Part shown: in pieces, positions 32,983 to 45,898 of the stretch
How the letters are laid out: each line of letters opens with the position of its first letter
Numbering within the stretch: position 1 is the first letter of the stretch
DNA from: Vesta saturnalis
Lineage: Eukaryota > Arthropoda > Insecta > Coleoptera > Lampyridae
Reading direction: 5' to 3'
Length of the DNA stretch: 64,000 nucleotides
Assembly (NCBI GenBank): GCA_036346205.1
Contig: JARFJB010001945.1
Location: 514,501-578,500 of the forward strand
Program-made: the position numbers and the translations under genes
Notes under the pieces: generated by a model
Databases searched by the model: none
What the model saw: only the letters and a program-made list of their open reading frames with translations
What the model was told of the DNA's origin: nothing

Positions 32983-33639
32983 TACATATTTCATTAACAT
33001 TATAAATATTGCCTTAGATAGCTCTAATATTATGTATTTCTGGTGTATTAGGAAGGGAAGAACTGTGTAGAATGAAGCCTGCTGACATTGAGTTTCGAAA
33101 TGATGTGGTAGTAGTAACTATTCCAGAAACCGAAACAGGCATTCCCAGGTCGTTTGCCATCACAAACCCTTCACTGATCGATAAACTAAAAAAATATAAC
33201 AATATAAGAAAAACAAACCACTTACGATTTTTCCTAACTTACCTTACCACTCCAGTGAGTATAAACACAATTGGAAAAATCCCAATGAAAATTGATCAAT
33301 ACTTGAAACTTGAAAATTCATGGACATACACTGGTCATAGTTTTCGTAGAAGTTCAGCAACCTTGTTGGCAAATCGTGAAGAGGGGTTGGTTGGAATTAG
33401 ACAACTTGGAGTATGGAAATCATCAGCAGTTTGTGAATCATACATTCAAGATTCCCTACGCAATAAAATTGAACTATCTAAAATGCAGACACCGCAGCCT
33501 TCGTACTTAGCAACAAACACAATTACACAATAGAGCATTGAAATTAAAGATTGTAGTAACTGCACCATAAATGTGCGGATTTTCAATAACTGCACCTTTT
33601 CTTTGAGTTTATCTGAAGAACATTAATTTTTTTTAATTT

Positions 33640-36600
33640 GATGTTAGTTAATTGCTTACCTACCATTTTGTTTATTGCTTCAATAATAAAACTATTATTT
33701 CTTGTGTTGTCGGTTGGCGTTTATTTGAGGTTGGGTTGTATTTATCAATCTTATCGAGTTATGACAGAGCGCCCGACGTACGTGTGCTTTAAGCAAGGCT
33801 TACATTTTAATTATTTGTTTTAAAATGAAAAATACTAACATAAATAGTAATAAATACGTATACCAATATCCAAAAAATTATATCAAAATATTTCAATTCT
33901 GCTACCAACCATCCAACGTAATTACTCTAGTTTCTCTTAGAAAGTAAAAAATACTGCAGTGCAGGAAAACAAGTTTTCGGTGTACTGGGAGTAACCGGGA
34001 AATACCTATTTTAAATTACTCAATTAACAAAAAAATTTTAACTGGTCAACACCGTAATTAATGGTTCAATTTAAAATGGATATTCGTTGCAACAAGAATA
34101 ACAAAACGCGATCGAATATTAAAAAAGTTCCTAGAATTTAATTAAACGGCACTTAATATTCATCAAAACAAATCAACGAAACTTACTTTACATTTCTGAA
34201 CGATAATGGCTTTAACTTCAGTAACTTTAAATTTTGACTAAAGAAACTCAACGTGCTTTTAATATGCTGAAGGTAAATAAATGCCCAAAAATTGCATTAC
34301 AATTAACTATATTATGATTAAAATAATAGCATAAAAGTGGTACAGTTCTGTGAATAAAAATAATGGATATTCTGAGTATAATTACATTTGTATATTAAAT
34401 TTAAAGGCTTGTAATTTTTGTTAACTGCAGATTGATTACGTTTGACCACGTAAGGTAGGCGTAAGAAGGTTAGTGGTATGATAATTTGATTGAGTTAAAC
34501 AACTTCTGTTGTCTGATTCAAGTTAAAGACGTATGTATTAATTCATTTTAAATTTTGCTGTTTTCGATTCGCACTTTTAATTTCCAGCTTGGTTTCATGT
34601 TTGAGGTGATACAATCATACCAGTGTAAGTGCAAAACGAAAGCATTTTTGAAATTTGTATAAGTAACTCTTATTAGTAGTGTGGGCGGATTGATATGCGA
34701 GAAAAAGTGCCAATATAAGTTTTTTTTATGCGCTTAAAAAGAGTCATTATATATGCGATAAAAATGTGTGGTTTCAATGAAAAATAAGCTACAAAAATAC
34801 TACTTACCGTTAAGGACAACAAAATAAGATTCTTATAAAATCAATGTCTATAATTTTATTATTACTTAATATTTTATAAATTACAATTATTCAATGGCCC
34901 GATTACAATAAATTACAAGAAAATAGTTTAAATTTATCTGTTTCTCAAAACCTTACATTTCACATTTTGCTTTCTTTCAGTATGCCTCGTCCAAAAAGGA
35001 AATGCAAAGTAACCGACGCATTACTGAAAGAGTTTCCATTTATTAAAAAAATCAAATTTAGTTCCGAAGTTGTAAGGTTATTTCGATGTACCGTGTATGT
35101 GTAGTATTTTGATAACGTATGTAACGTGTTTTGAATGTAGCTGAAGTGAGTTCGCATGGAAAAATTTTTTTTGAGTATGCGTAATGTAAGTTGGTGTAAT
35201 TGATACGCCACTGGAATTTAGTGAGGCATTGGTTATCATGTGAAGAAATATTTGAATGCTGTAGAAAGATTTTCGTGTTAAATTTTAAATTTTCGCGTTA
35301 AATTTGGTTGAGAAATAATGTTTTGAGTAAATTTTTATTGATACGACACTGGTAAAACTACTGGTATTTTTGCTACTGTGTATGGAGGAATTTGGACTAA
35401 AGAAATGGTCGTAGACGTATGAGTGAGTTAACTTATGATATACTGATATTTTATTAACGTGCAGTAAGGAATATGTATGCATATTTTTGTTTGTAGAAAT
35501 TTTTGTAATATGGTACAATAGAAAAATTTAAGGCATGTTCAAGAATTAAGTTGATAAAATGTGCGGAAATAGAATTCGCTCACATGTGAGATTTGCATAA
35601 AAAGTTAATCTACAGTGTGAATGTAAATGCAATTGATGATTTTCTCGGAAAATTTTTAGTGAATTTACAAAGTAATTCAAGATGGCGTCTTCTTCCATGT
35701 TGGACCCTTCGGCGTATCGGCAATATGGCGGGCAGAAGGTATATAAGTGAGTGTCAAATTTGAGGGGTTAGTTAGTTGGTTGTAGGTTTGGAGTAAGAGT
35801 CGCGCACTTGTTGCAGAACCATTAGATTGGTTAGTGTCGGGGTTTATTTGTGAAAATTATAATGTTAGCAGAGCATGTACAGCGAATGCATTAACCCATA
35901 AGGGGATAAATGGTATAGATATTCACAAATAAATAATTTAATATATTGTGAGTTGAAGGAAAACATGAGTTATTATCTTCAAGAAATAAAAAGTGCTTAG
36001 GCAGATTAGAAGTTAACACAGCAAATATTTTGTTATTATTGTTCAATTGTGGAATGGGTGACCTAATATTATTATAAATAAAACTGAAGGTAACCATTTA
36101 AGTGACCGAATGAAAAGTTTGTAAAATTTAGTTAAGTTATTGGTGATCATCATTGACATTGAATGTCTACAATCGTTAGCAATACCAAATTTATTGTATA
36201 AAAGCAAATAAGAACTTGTATATGGAAGTAACCATTTTTCATTGTGGTAAACGTTTTGAGGGACAAACTTCACAATATAAGGTGATGTGGTGTTAGGCTA
36301 AAGAGCCCCTATACCCGGTATGCGAGTGAACAAACCATAGCCACTGCGTTAGTGAGTACTACAGCCGAGTGCTTAGGGCGAATACGGCTACCTCTTGTGT
36401 TTTGTGCATAGTGCATCTAAGAATTTAAAAAGCATTACCGAAAGCAGATCATATGAACTACAACTACCGCACCGAAAAAGAATTAATTAATGTAATACGT
36501 AAGAACTAAATTTAAATTTTATTGAACCAAGACAAGTACGATTATCTTTTACGTACATTTCTTTTTGTTATTGTTGCATTAATTACGGTTCATTCAAGGA

Positions 36601-39050
36601 AAAAAAAAGGTAATCGAACTTTAGTTATTTTGTTGTTTTTAGTGTCAGGAATTGGGGAATTTTAGTCTTAATGTATTGATGTGCGAATTTGTCAATATAT
36701 ATCCACTGTTTAATTTATTTTGGCGTTTATTTGTGTCAATTATGTGCCTAACTGGTTACACCTTCTGATAAGTGAAATTAGTCTTTGCATATTTTTCGAA
36801 TTTAAGGATCGATTGTAAATTGCGTAATAAGCCAGATCGATCACAACCTTTCATTTTAGCTTTGAAATATTAATGCAGAACATTACTAACAAAGTACTTA
36901 TTATTTTGATAATTTTTTTTATTCAGTATAAATTACAGTTTTGAAGTATTAAAGTTTAAACCTATTAATAAATGTCTAAACACGATTTTAAAGATAAAGT
37001 ATTAATAAAATAACGATTTTATTGATGATACAAGCACTAACCTCTCTATATTTGAATTATTCAGCAATCACCGAACATTTTGTTGAGATAACAATTCATT
37101 GTTAAACCGATATCGTTTATTTTATATAGAATTTTCTAAATTGGGAATATTTATTTAATTCAAAGTTTTACAGCAGTTAGAAATATAAATTGACAGGTAT
37201 ACGAGGGATGCTTAAGAAGTATTCAAGTTAACGTCTTAGGATTTGAGAATTTTCATTTGTACAGGGTGTGTTCAATAAGTTTCGACCACCCGTGTATTTC
37301 AGAATTTTCTTCAGCTTTTGGATCAATTTATTTTGGAATGTGATTGAATTTGGATTGATGAATGGTTTTACTGAGTAGGTTGCAATCCTGTCTTCCACAG
37401 TCACATAGGATTAATTTAACATCCCGCCTAAGACTATTTATTTTAGCAAAATTTAAGATTGTGGTGACGTTTAGACAATTTTTCCCAGACTGAGCGTTTG
37501 TAACGGGAGCTTTAGAAAAAATCAAAATTTCGCGCTAAATTATACGAGATTAGATATCTATATATTATTTTTCTGGGATAAAGAAACGGTTATTATTTAT
37601 TTGTATTTGAATGTAATTAATATTAAGATGAAAAGCTTGAGTTTATTTTAATACGTTATCTATATATTTAATGTGAAAATATTTAAAATACGCGGTATTG
37701 CGAGTGCATTAATGTGTTGGGAAGGAATTACAAAAAATTACCTTCCTTATTAAAATAATAAACAGTGCAAAAATTGGTAAATTTGGTGTAATAGAAAGAT
37801 TACGTAATAGTTTACTATAGCGTTTTAAGTGCTCATTGAAAGTGCTCCAAGTTGATGGTTTAATAGCGAGTGACAATAAGACAATCGACCCAATTGATAG
37901 GTCGGTATATACAGTGTAATAACTAAAAAACATTGATAATGAAAGTATGGCTCTCCGTAGTTCGAGTGCAGTTTGTTGCGCACACCGTTTGTGATTAAAT
38001 TTGAACAATTGTGTAAAAACTGTATAGCGGAAACATATCGAACAATTATTTTCTATAATCATTAATTGAAAGAAAATTAGAAGCGTATTCAACTACACAA
38101 GACTATAAAAAAGGATAAGGAAAACAATAGAAAAAGGGTGCCAGGGTGCCGACAGGTAACATCATCAGAAGATCAGACTCTAACTTTTCTCAGGCCCCTT
38201 ATCAGCGGACAAAGAAATGCCAACATTACATCATCAGTTGCAACGAAAATAAGTACGAACCTTTTTTATTTGTGTTAATAAATAAAACTTTTGTGTTTGA
38301 TTTTCTCGAAACTTTACATTTGATTACCATAATTAAACGACAATTAAACAAAAATGATCGTTTAATTCTGATAAAGATTTTATTTGTTATATGTTAGTTT
38401 TAAGAAGGTTATTGTGTATTAATGCATGTCCGTTCAGATTTTGGATTTAATTAAATGAGTATAACGTTTGATTTACTTTTATTGCTAAAGATTATTAATA
38501 TCACCAGCTTACACAATTATTGAATATATAAATGCAGAAATAGATCAACTCAATAGGAATCCAGATAAATAAATAAATCGAAATTAATATAATTTTGGGC
38601 AATGATAACAGAAATCGTTTCTTTATCTTAACTTGAGTTAGCCGTTGCGACCAATTAAGAAAGGAGTTAGTATTATAAAGCTTAAAATTCATTTACGCAA
38701 ACCGAAATTAATTAGCAAGCAAAGTAAAAATTAACTAGTAAATGATATCTTTATAAATTGAACCCATTCAGTTTTAATAAAACGTAATAAAAAATAATCA
38801 TCTACAGGTATTAAATTTTATTCATAAATGTTGATATTATAAAAAAGTTTAAAAGAACTCAAATCTTATTCTTTGGTGCGGGTTAAATAAACAAAAGTAG
38901 TATCTAAGGGCCCGTTTCACGTTGTGAGTTGTAGATTAATGGTAAGTGTAAGGTGTTTCAATCATTTTACTCCTTATATCGACCACACCCATTTCCACTG
39001 TAGCTGACTTGGCAACCCGCTTATTTTGGTAAGCATACGCGACTCCTAGT
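33640..39050. other. 5.4 kb without recognisable coding sequence
   Basis: AT-rich sequence with short open frames that contain no known motif. It holds a possible promoter/LTR-like segment (35690-36480), an isolated transposon-end-like sequence acagggtgtgttcaataagt at 37261, and nothing else I can name. Confidence 0.4.
35690..36480 (+). promoter_or_regulatory. candidate LTR or non-coding promoter
   Basis: A GC-richer stretch in AT-rich surroundings has a TATA-like gtatataagtgag at about 35741, followed by a G-rich leader without long open frames (ggagtaagagtcgcgcac). Another GC-richer block lies at 36300-36420. The look is of a U3-R-U5 segment or a non-coding transcription start, but no matching second LTR was found. 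Confidence 0.25.
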
Positions 39051-39117
39051 GCAGTTTGGACGTGTAACAAAGTGTGCTGTCAACTGTGCAACAGCCAGTT
39101 TTAAATTTCTTCGGGTC

Positions 39118-40447
39118 GGAAGTATGATGTGAACCGTCATATGAAAAACGATAAACGTGTCAAATTTGTAACGTCAACAGCGTCAAGTAGCAAAGTTGAC
39201 GTTTTTTTTTTCAGAAAAACTGAATTTGGTGACACCGAAAAACGTTTAGCTATTTCCAAAGCAGTGTACGCGTATCATATAGTGCAACACAAGTTTTAGA
39301 TCCATGGACTGTACTACAAAGCTAGTATAACAGCTGTTCGAAAAAAAATTTGCGTGCAAACGAACTAAAACAGAAGCTATTGTTACGAACGTGATTGCAC
39401 CATACCAAATAAATAAACTAAATATCAATTTATTCAGATGCATCAAACCATAAGGATTTAAAATTACCTTGCGGATAATGCCAACACTAACTTTGGAGGG
39501 TTGGCGAGGCGTGGCACAAATAATAAATTCTAAAATTTAGAAAATTAAATAAATCCTTTCAACAAATTTTATTGGAATTGGATGTGGGTCACATATTGTA
39601 CATAACTCCATGCAAACGGGAACAGATTTATTACCAATAGATGTTTTTTATCGGAAGAGAACTGTCCAAGAGTTATTCAGAAGTTTTTTAATGATGAAAC
39701 ATCAGAAGTATGGTTACATTTTGTTCACAACCAATCGTATTCATTTTTCAATAAAAAGGATTGAAGGTGATAAATTGGTATCATTAAAATATCTCAAGAA
39801 ATGAATAATCTTAAGCATTAGTTGAATGGGAGAATGGAAAATTATTTCTTTCCACTTATTATTAGAAATCAGTTGCAAGTTTATGTGAAAGTAGCGCAAT
39901 CAACATCGTTTGGTTCAAAGCTCAAGTAAAATTGTTCTACCAGAATAGCCTAAAATATTTGGATTTGTGGACAGAACAATTTGAAATTATTAAACGTACG
40001 TGTCTAATACAACCTATGGAATGGCAGATGTGCAAAAACGTATGAATTATTGAGCACTAATTTTCCATTACACACTATCATCGAGGAAGAATTGTTTGAT
40101 GAAGTGGTATTTTAAAATGTTATGCAACAGCAGAGGAATATCAGTAATGGAATCACCAAAAAATTCCAACTGGTACGAGTGGGTTGAAATATTGAAACGT
40201 TTTAAGGAACAGAACGTTCCTCTCCGGAATCTTCTAAACGTTGTGGAGTACTGCATTTGTTTGCCCGGTACGAATACGGCAACAGAGCGCGTCATTGATT
40301 CATAAAGTGTGGACACCAGAAAAAATCCAATTCAATTTAGATACATTAAAAGCAGTACTGGTCGTGAAATATAACATTGAAGGTTCTTGTGAAGATTTCC
40401 TAGAAGAAATACGTCATAATGAGAGTTTTTTAAAACAAATTCATTAA
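39118..40447 (+). pseudogene. hAT transposase pseudogene
   Basis: Readable in several frames: an N-terminal part after a BED-type finger region (YDVNRHMKNDKRVKF, FRKTEFGDTEKRLAISKAVY), ISTDASNHKDLKLL at about 39430, GIGCGSHIVHNSMQTGTDLL at about 39580, and the C-terminal dimerisation region at 40235-40443 (YCICLPGTNTATERV, VWTPEKIQFNLDTLKAVLVV, KYNIEGSCEDFLEEIRHNES). It would be a cut-and-paste enzyme of the hAT superfamily. At least four frame changes and several stops break it, and the middle of the RNase H-like fold is shortened. No TIRs or 8-bp duplication were located. Confidence 0.82.
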
Positions 40448-41099
40448 GTATTTATAATTTATTGTAGTATCGTAGTCTTAGGTGATAATATTGTTATAAA
40501 TAAATAGTTTACCTTTCGTACATTTTTTTGTCCCACACTGATAGATTTTTTTATATGGTCAATGAAACATTTCCCAAACAGCGGGGCGTGATCAAAAGTA
40601 ATTCTTCAAAAACAAAAACCTAAAAAAATAATACTGCGTCATATATTCAACAGCAGCCGCGAATGTCAAGGAGAAGTAATATCAATTACTTCTTCTTGCG
40701 TAAGCAGCACCTAAAAATATCAATAATAAAAACATATTATATACTGCATGTGCAAAATTCCGATTTATCAAAATTCAATCAAATGCAACAACTGACTTTA
40801 TTAATACAAGAAAACTTTCTGAATATCAAAACGGTAGAACTACAATGACATCACAATTTTTTGCTGTTAGCAAATAATTACTTTTCTAGAACCCTCTTCT
40901 TATTTTTACTTCGTGGCATGTATGGCGACCATATAATTTATTCATTTTAGCAAGAGTGAGCTTTTGGAAAAATACATTCGGTATAACACTTTAGCGTTCA
41001 AACATTGTTGCTCTTGTTGCCATGGAGAATAACATGTCTTATTTTTGACAACGACTGATGCATAGGATATTCGTGTTTTTAATAAAAATATTAATAGTC

Positions 41100-42543
41100 T
41101 AATTTTTTACGATGGTAAACTGCTATGTATGCAATGTGCGAAACGCTAATCAAGTTATTGATGAACAAAATAATATAAATGTTGAAAGAACACGAGAAAT
41201 ATCCATGTTACGTCAAAGCAGATTTGGAATGGAGCAAGCTGAAGTTACACCACAAAGCAGGACTTGTATGAACTGCAGAAGTAGAATCAATAAAGTTATT
41301 GAAATGGAGGCCATCCCAATGCCATTCCGATGAAAGTAGTTATTCAACACAAAAAAAAGGTTTTATTTGTGCAAGAAACTGTCAATTTTTGTTGGCTTTC
41401 AAAACAAGGGTTGACTTTTATATTAAAACGAAATTACCAAATAACACCCTCTGTTGCAATAGAAAACCATATATCAGCCATTGCGAGTTATAATGAATGG
41501 GATTGGAGTAAATGGTTTAGCGGATTAAGAGAAGCTGCGTCTACAACGACTGAAAACAGATTCGATGGTGAGAGTAATTTTGAAGATCGTTAACTTCCCT
41601 TTCAAAAGCGCAGTTCTTGGAGTTGTACGGATATTGCAATCCTATGTTCCTGTGCAATAGTTACAGAAATGTTACAAACAAGCAACTTTCTTGATAAAGC
41701 TGCGGCAAGGTCTTTCAGATATATTACTAAAATCTTTCATGCAATACTCATCTCGGCAAAATGTTAGTTTGGCAATATCTTCAGTCCGGGAGAGCCTAAT
41801 GGTGAGATTTGTTACGCTTTAATTCCGCTGAAGTACGGGATAGGGACCGTTTTATCCAAATGCATGTAAATCAGTTCTCAAATATACTGTATAATCCTGA
41901 GCCAAATGTTCAAAGGGCGATTCCATATCCAGACTGTACCTACATTAAAGCCCCAAAAAGTTCTCACTTTTGTGTTCAACGCCAATCCTATTCTAGCCAC
42001 AAAAGATATACTTTATTAAATGGTGGACTAATAGTTGCACCAGACGGATACATTGTTGATATACATGGACCTTATTTTAGTGACACACGAAGCAACAACG
42101 CATAAATGTTAGAGAAATGAGAAATGACCAACAAGAAATTAGAGAGTGGATTCAAAAAAATGATATTTTTGTCGTAGACCGCGGTTACCGGGATGCTGCA
42201 GAATTTACCACCGTAAATGCCAACACAGCACGCACCATTACTAAAACCCGCTGGATAGTCGAATCGCGAAACGGGCATCTAAAATTAGAGTTTGTTTTTT
42301 TGTGATTTGGTGCCTATGCAACATTGCATTAATCTGAAGCCGTTTCTAAAGATTGCATGTGCATTCCTAAATAAATTGCATGAGCCCATTCACATGCAGG
42401 ATGCAAATGAAGAACTCGCTCAAAGAATGCTGGAAATAAGAAGAGGACAAAACCTCAACGAATTTCAAATCCGAGTGGAAAGACAGAATTTGTTGCAAAG
42501 CAACGCAGGAGTTTGGCAAAATATTGAAGAACAAATAACTTAG
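41100..42543 (+). pseudogene. ISL2EU-type (PIF/Harbinger-related) transposase pseudogene
   Basis: The N-terminal Cys-rich opening (MVNCYVCNVRN, then CMNC) starts at 41112. After frame breaks, a region near 41600-41810 can be followed to the catalytic core. The first Asp is in AIPYPDCTYIKAPKSSHF, then YSSHKRYTLLNGGLIVAPDG and GPYFSDTRSNNA. The second Asp is in IFVVDRGYRDAAEF and the Glu in TRWIVESRNGHLKL, so the DDE triad is visible. Compared with the family, about 20 residues are missing between the second Asp and the Glu. The C-terminal part (PFLKIACAFLNKLHEPIH) ends at 42541-42543. The YqaJ-type nuclease that often accompanies ISL2EU is not seen. Confidence 0.78.
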
Positions 42544-43794
42544 ATAGGGTTTACTCAAGATTTACTCAATCTGTAAAACACTATATTTATTATAATAAAA
42601 TACTTATCTTTTGGGTTTTTTAATGGTGTACTTTAAATTATACAATCTAAACGTTTCGATAACACTTACAGTTATCTTCGTCAGTAGTAATGTTTGTTAA
42701 AAATTGTTAAAGATGTAGTAAACAATTTTGTCAAATTTGAAAAATTAAAACATAAACATAAGCCTGCTATTAATATAACAGTTTGGGAAACATAAAGCCA
42801 AATGTAATTTTTTTTTTTTTGTATATTATTATTTTATATTTATTAAGTGTAATGTTGTTTCCAATGAAAATTATGACCCCATAACCGTAACTTGTAAAGT
42901 TGGCGCAAGAACTTTGGCAGTATGTGCACATCTTATGATTTTTAGGGTATGTAAGACATGCACAAAATATTCAGTATGCAAAAAATGATCTACTTCGCAC
43001 TGTTCTAGATGCTACAAATCGGTACAAACCCCACCTAGTGAACGAATAATAGTAACTAAACTACATTTACTTTAAAAATGTTTGTTGTAATGTCTTAATA
43101 ATTTTCATATGATTTCTTTGGGTTACAGCAGTGGTTTATAAATGTCAGGAAAAAATCTATAAGTTATCTAATTTCGTATGTCGAATGTCGTAAGTAACTG
43201 TAAAGATACCATAACTGTGAATTAAAAAATACAACAAAACATTACAATATTTTGAGTAATTATGGCCAAAAACGTTTCTTCTTAAAATCTTTGGTTAAGG
43301 AGGTTAAAGAACTATGATATAAGAAAAATGCGAGGTTATTATGTTTAAAAAAACATTCCCATCAAGGTAACTAAGGTATTTTCCGTACATAATGAATTTA
43401 ACCACAAGATTATAAAAATGTTATATAATTATTTTTTTAAAGCATAAAGCAGCAACTGCTCACTAACGAATTGTGATTCTAGTTATTTGTTTTATAGTGT
43501 TTTCTGTTTTAGATTGTTAATATAGTTATACAACATTGCCATTGCCTAGAATAAAAAAAAACTAAATTGATAACAATCACTCCAATCCATTTAAACATTG
43601 TATATTGATGAAACTATAACATAACATATTTAAAATCTAGGACTACTTGTAGTCTAAATACCGTTTATTTTACACCCTGCATGTACTTTTTGTTACTATT
43701 TTCATATTTTGTCGTTGTGAATGCACAAATTCGATGTCGACGCCGGTTAAATATAAGTAAACAAGCCGGTTTTTTTTTTACTGAGCAGCACTAG

Positions 43795-44166
43795 GCTAAA
43801 TAGGAAATCTCCGACTTCACTTATTGAACTTGGGAGTGCCTCGGTAAAACGGCAAACAATAAACAAATGTATCAGGGGTGTAACTATTATCCACAAACGC
43901 ATAAAAGCAAACTGCTAATATAGCATCAATACTGTATAATCCTAACAAAAATTGACGAAACGCGTCTTTAGGATTTAACCATCAACGCTGTTGAGGCGTA
44001 AGCGGCCCGACAACAATAATTCGTAACTACATCTAACTGCTTTAAATCTCACACTCAACTCTCAAAATCTAAACTTTGACTCTCGACTGAACTAAAAGAG
44101 ACGCAACCATCTGCCCCTTCTTTTATAAGTACGTAGATTCGATAAATGACAACTCATCATTTCACA
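43795..44166 (-). promoter_or_regulatory. candidate solo LTR (minus orientation)
   Basis: On the minus strand an acttataaaagaaggggcag TATA box is followed about 25-30 nt later by tagttcagtcgagag, an initiator-like TCAGT, and then a leader without coding capacity. The layout resembles the U3-R part of an arthropod LTR retrotransposon. The outer limits are approximate and no partner LTR was found. Confidence 0.35.
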
Positions 44167-44212
44167 TGAAAACTTAACGATAAAAAAAGAAACAAGAAAC
44201 TGTCAATTTAGA

Positions 44213-44282
44213 GAATGCACGAAACATAATAAATGCTACCAACTATTGAATGCACGATACATAATAAATGCTACCAACTATT
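44213..44282. repeat. 35-bp direct tandem duplication
   Basis: The unit beginning gaatgcacg and ending ccaactatt occurs twice in a row (44213-44247, 44248-44282) with one difference. Confidence 0.95.
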
Positions 44283-45177
44283 GTAACTGAGTCAAATAAG
44301 TTCTTAACAATATTTACAAAAGCTACACAAGCATATTAAGTCACTATTCGATATATTCGACTTTATGCAAGCAACTTAATTGATATAAACTAGGAATTCC
44401 AAACGATAATTGTGATATCAGAACATCATAGAATGCGAAGGATTTGATTAAATTTAGCAAACTAAACGCATTTATACATTCGTACTAAACAATTTAAATC
44501 TCTGCATAATTTCTTCATAAAAAACTCTGTTCCACTAACAATCTTAAAATCATAAAATTCATCAATGTACTGAAGTAACTCCTACATTACAAACAAACAA
44601 AAAAAATATTCCTCTATTTCTCTCACGATTTCCACACAATGTGACAATTTCGACAACTAAACAAATAATAGTCTTCAGTTTTAGAGAGGTAACACACGGT
44701 GACAACACATATTCATTATTTTCAAACTTACATAGTAAATAAGTCAAGAGAAACTAAGTAAGCCAAGATTACTTTATTCTTGAGCTTCTACAATTAACTG
44801 AGGCAGGTATCAAATATGAGTTAAATAACACACAACATGCAAGTTTATTCAGGTTTTATTCACAATTGTATTGTAATTTCTTTTAAAAACTGAATCGTTG
44901 TGTGTTTACTTTTAAGGTTGGCTAAACTTGACATTTCACGTTTGAGAGCTGATTTTTCTGAAGCTATTGACACATAATCCTCACATAATATACTAACCTG
45001 TAGAATTGAATTATAGCCAACTTACAGCATTTTTCTTTATGTTTAAAGCCTGAAGAATTATAATAAAATTTGTTATTTGTTTGTCATTTTTCATCCATCC
45101 TATGGTGTTTTTTGGGTAGGTGTTATATACTTACTATAATAGTAGTACCTCCATTGTTTCAGTTATATTTCAAAACA

Positions 45178-45898
45178 GAAAATTGGTCGCAAATACAAAA
45201 GAAAACCTGAAAGTCGACTATATGCTGATTATTCTTCCGATTCACTGGTAACGACTTTAAAGGAGCTTAAAAAATGCGCCCAAAAAGTATGGAACATCCA
45301 AATCCACCTTACAACGAAGTGAGGTAAACCTACTGCGCTTAGTGCCGATGAAGCGAAAAATCTCGTTCATGGTTTAGTGACAGCTACTAAATGGGGTTTC
45401 TCAGTTTCATAATTAGACATTGGTAACCTTGTAAAGGGTTATCTTTATAGAAGAGGAGTAAACCACATTTTTAGAACGCAATGAGGAATTGATACGTTAT
45501 GTGATAATCTTAAAAGGACTCGAGCTGAAATTACCTAGTCTGTATTGAACAGTTATTTTGCAAATTTGAATAATAGTCTTGAGAATATAACACCTAATAG
45601 AGATACCGATGATCCTAGGCGCTCCAAGGTGATAACTCGTCGGGGAAGTAAGCGTGCTGAACGGGTGATCCACTCTTCAAAATCGAGTACGTCTGTGATG
45701 TTTGCAGGTTCAATATCGGGAACACTATTAGGTCCCTATATAGTGTATCCAAAGGTACCTGGTTTTATGGTAAATCATTTGAAGACTGGTTGTTTACGAT
45801 AGATAATTTTACTGGGTGACAATCTAGCTAAGTGAAAGTGACAACAGCACGTGAAAATAATATATGATTTGTGTTCTTTCCGCCGAACAGTACACATA
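45178..45898 (+). pseudogene. Tigger/pogo-type transposase, cut by a foldback insertion
   Basis: Readable pieces on the plus strand: IGRKYKRKPESRLYADYSS, ALSADEAKNLVHGLVTATKW, the DDE_1 core part KVITRRGSKRAERVIHSSKS followed by STSVMFAGSISGTLLGPYIV, ILLGDNLA (second Asp) and FVFFPPNSTHI. The reading stops exactly where the element at 45899 begins, in the middle of the conserved PPNSTHIQPLD block. The enzyme would be a pogo-group DNA transposase. Frameshifts and stops occur throughout, and the first catalytic Asp region is degenerate. Confidence 0.82.

Larger units (their letters stand above)
30409..33626 (+). pseudogene. Crypton-like tyrosine recombinase gene, interrupted
   Basis: Part 1 (about 30409-30720): LTPRDVKEAAIKAALNLLPQ and KYMTTYKKFLDWCQKKNV (N-terminal core-binding domain), then KLIAFIKRATEHNNPQKS; about 35 residues seem missing before that block. 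It ends YLMMK. Part 2 starts at 33018 in frame with IALILCISGVLGREELCRMK (first catalytic Arg). Then follow VVVVTIPETETGIPRSFAI, YTGHSFRRSSATLLANRE (HxxR), LGVWKSS (Trp at the second His position) and CESYIQDS (nucleophile Tyr). A TAG at 33531-33533 is followed in frame by CSNCTINVRIFNNCTF to 33626. This enzyme class cuts and joins DNA through a covalent phosphotyrosine. The 2.3-kb gap between AAG|GTATAG and CCTTAG|ATA can be read as an intron filled with two elements. One frameshift lies near 30700. Confidence 0.82.
42550..45170. other. 2.6 kb without recognisable gene
   Basis: AT-rich sequence containing a candidate LTR (43795-44166) and a 35-bp tandem duplication. I see no other structure. 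Confidence 0.4.

Noticed and set aside
34960..36273. Series of minus-strand open frames of 65-85 residues
   Set aside because: Short, rich in Asn/Ile/Tyr/Ser as expected from AT-rich non-coding DNA, with no motif in common.
37255..37330. Complete transposon starting at acagggtgtgttcaataag
   Set aside because: Only one end-like sequence is visible; no inverted partner or transposase within reach.
42640..42690. Conserved retroelement terminus (aaacgtttcgataacactt, then atcttcgtcag)
   Set aside because: The motif resembles ends I have seen in arthropod retroelements but there is no coding sequence or repeat structure here to support a call.
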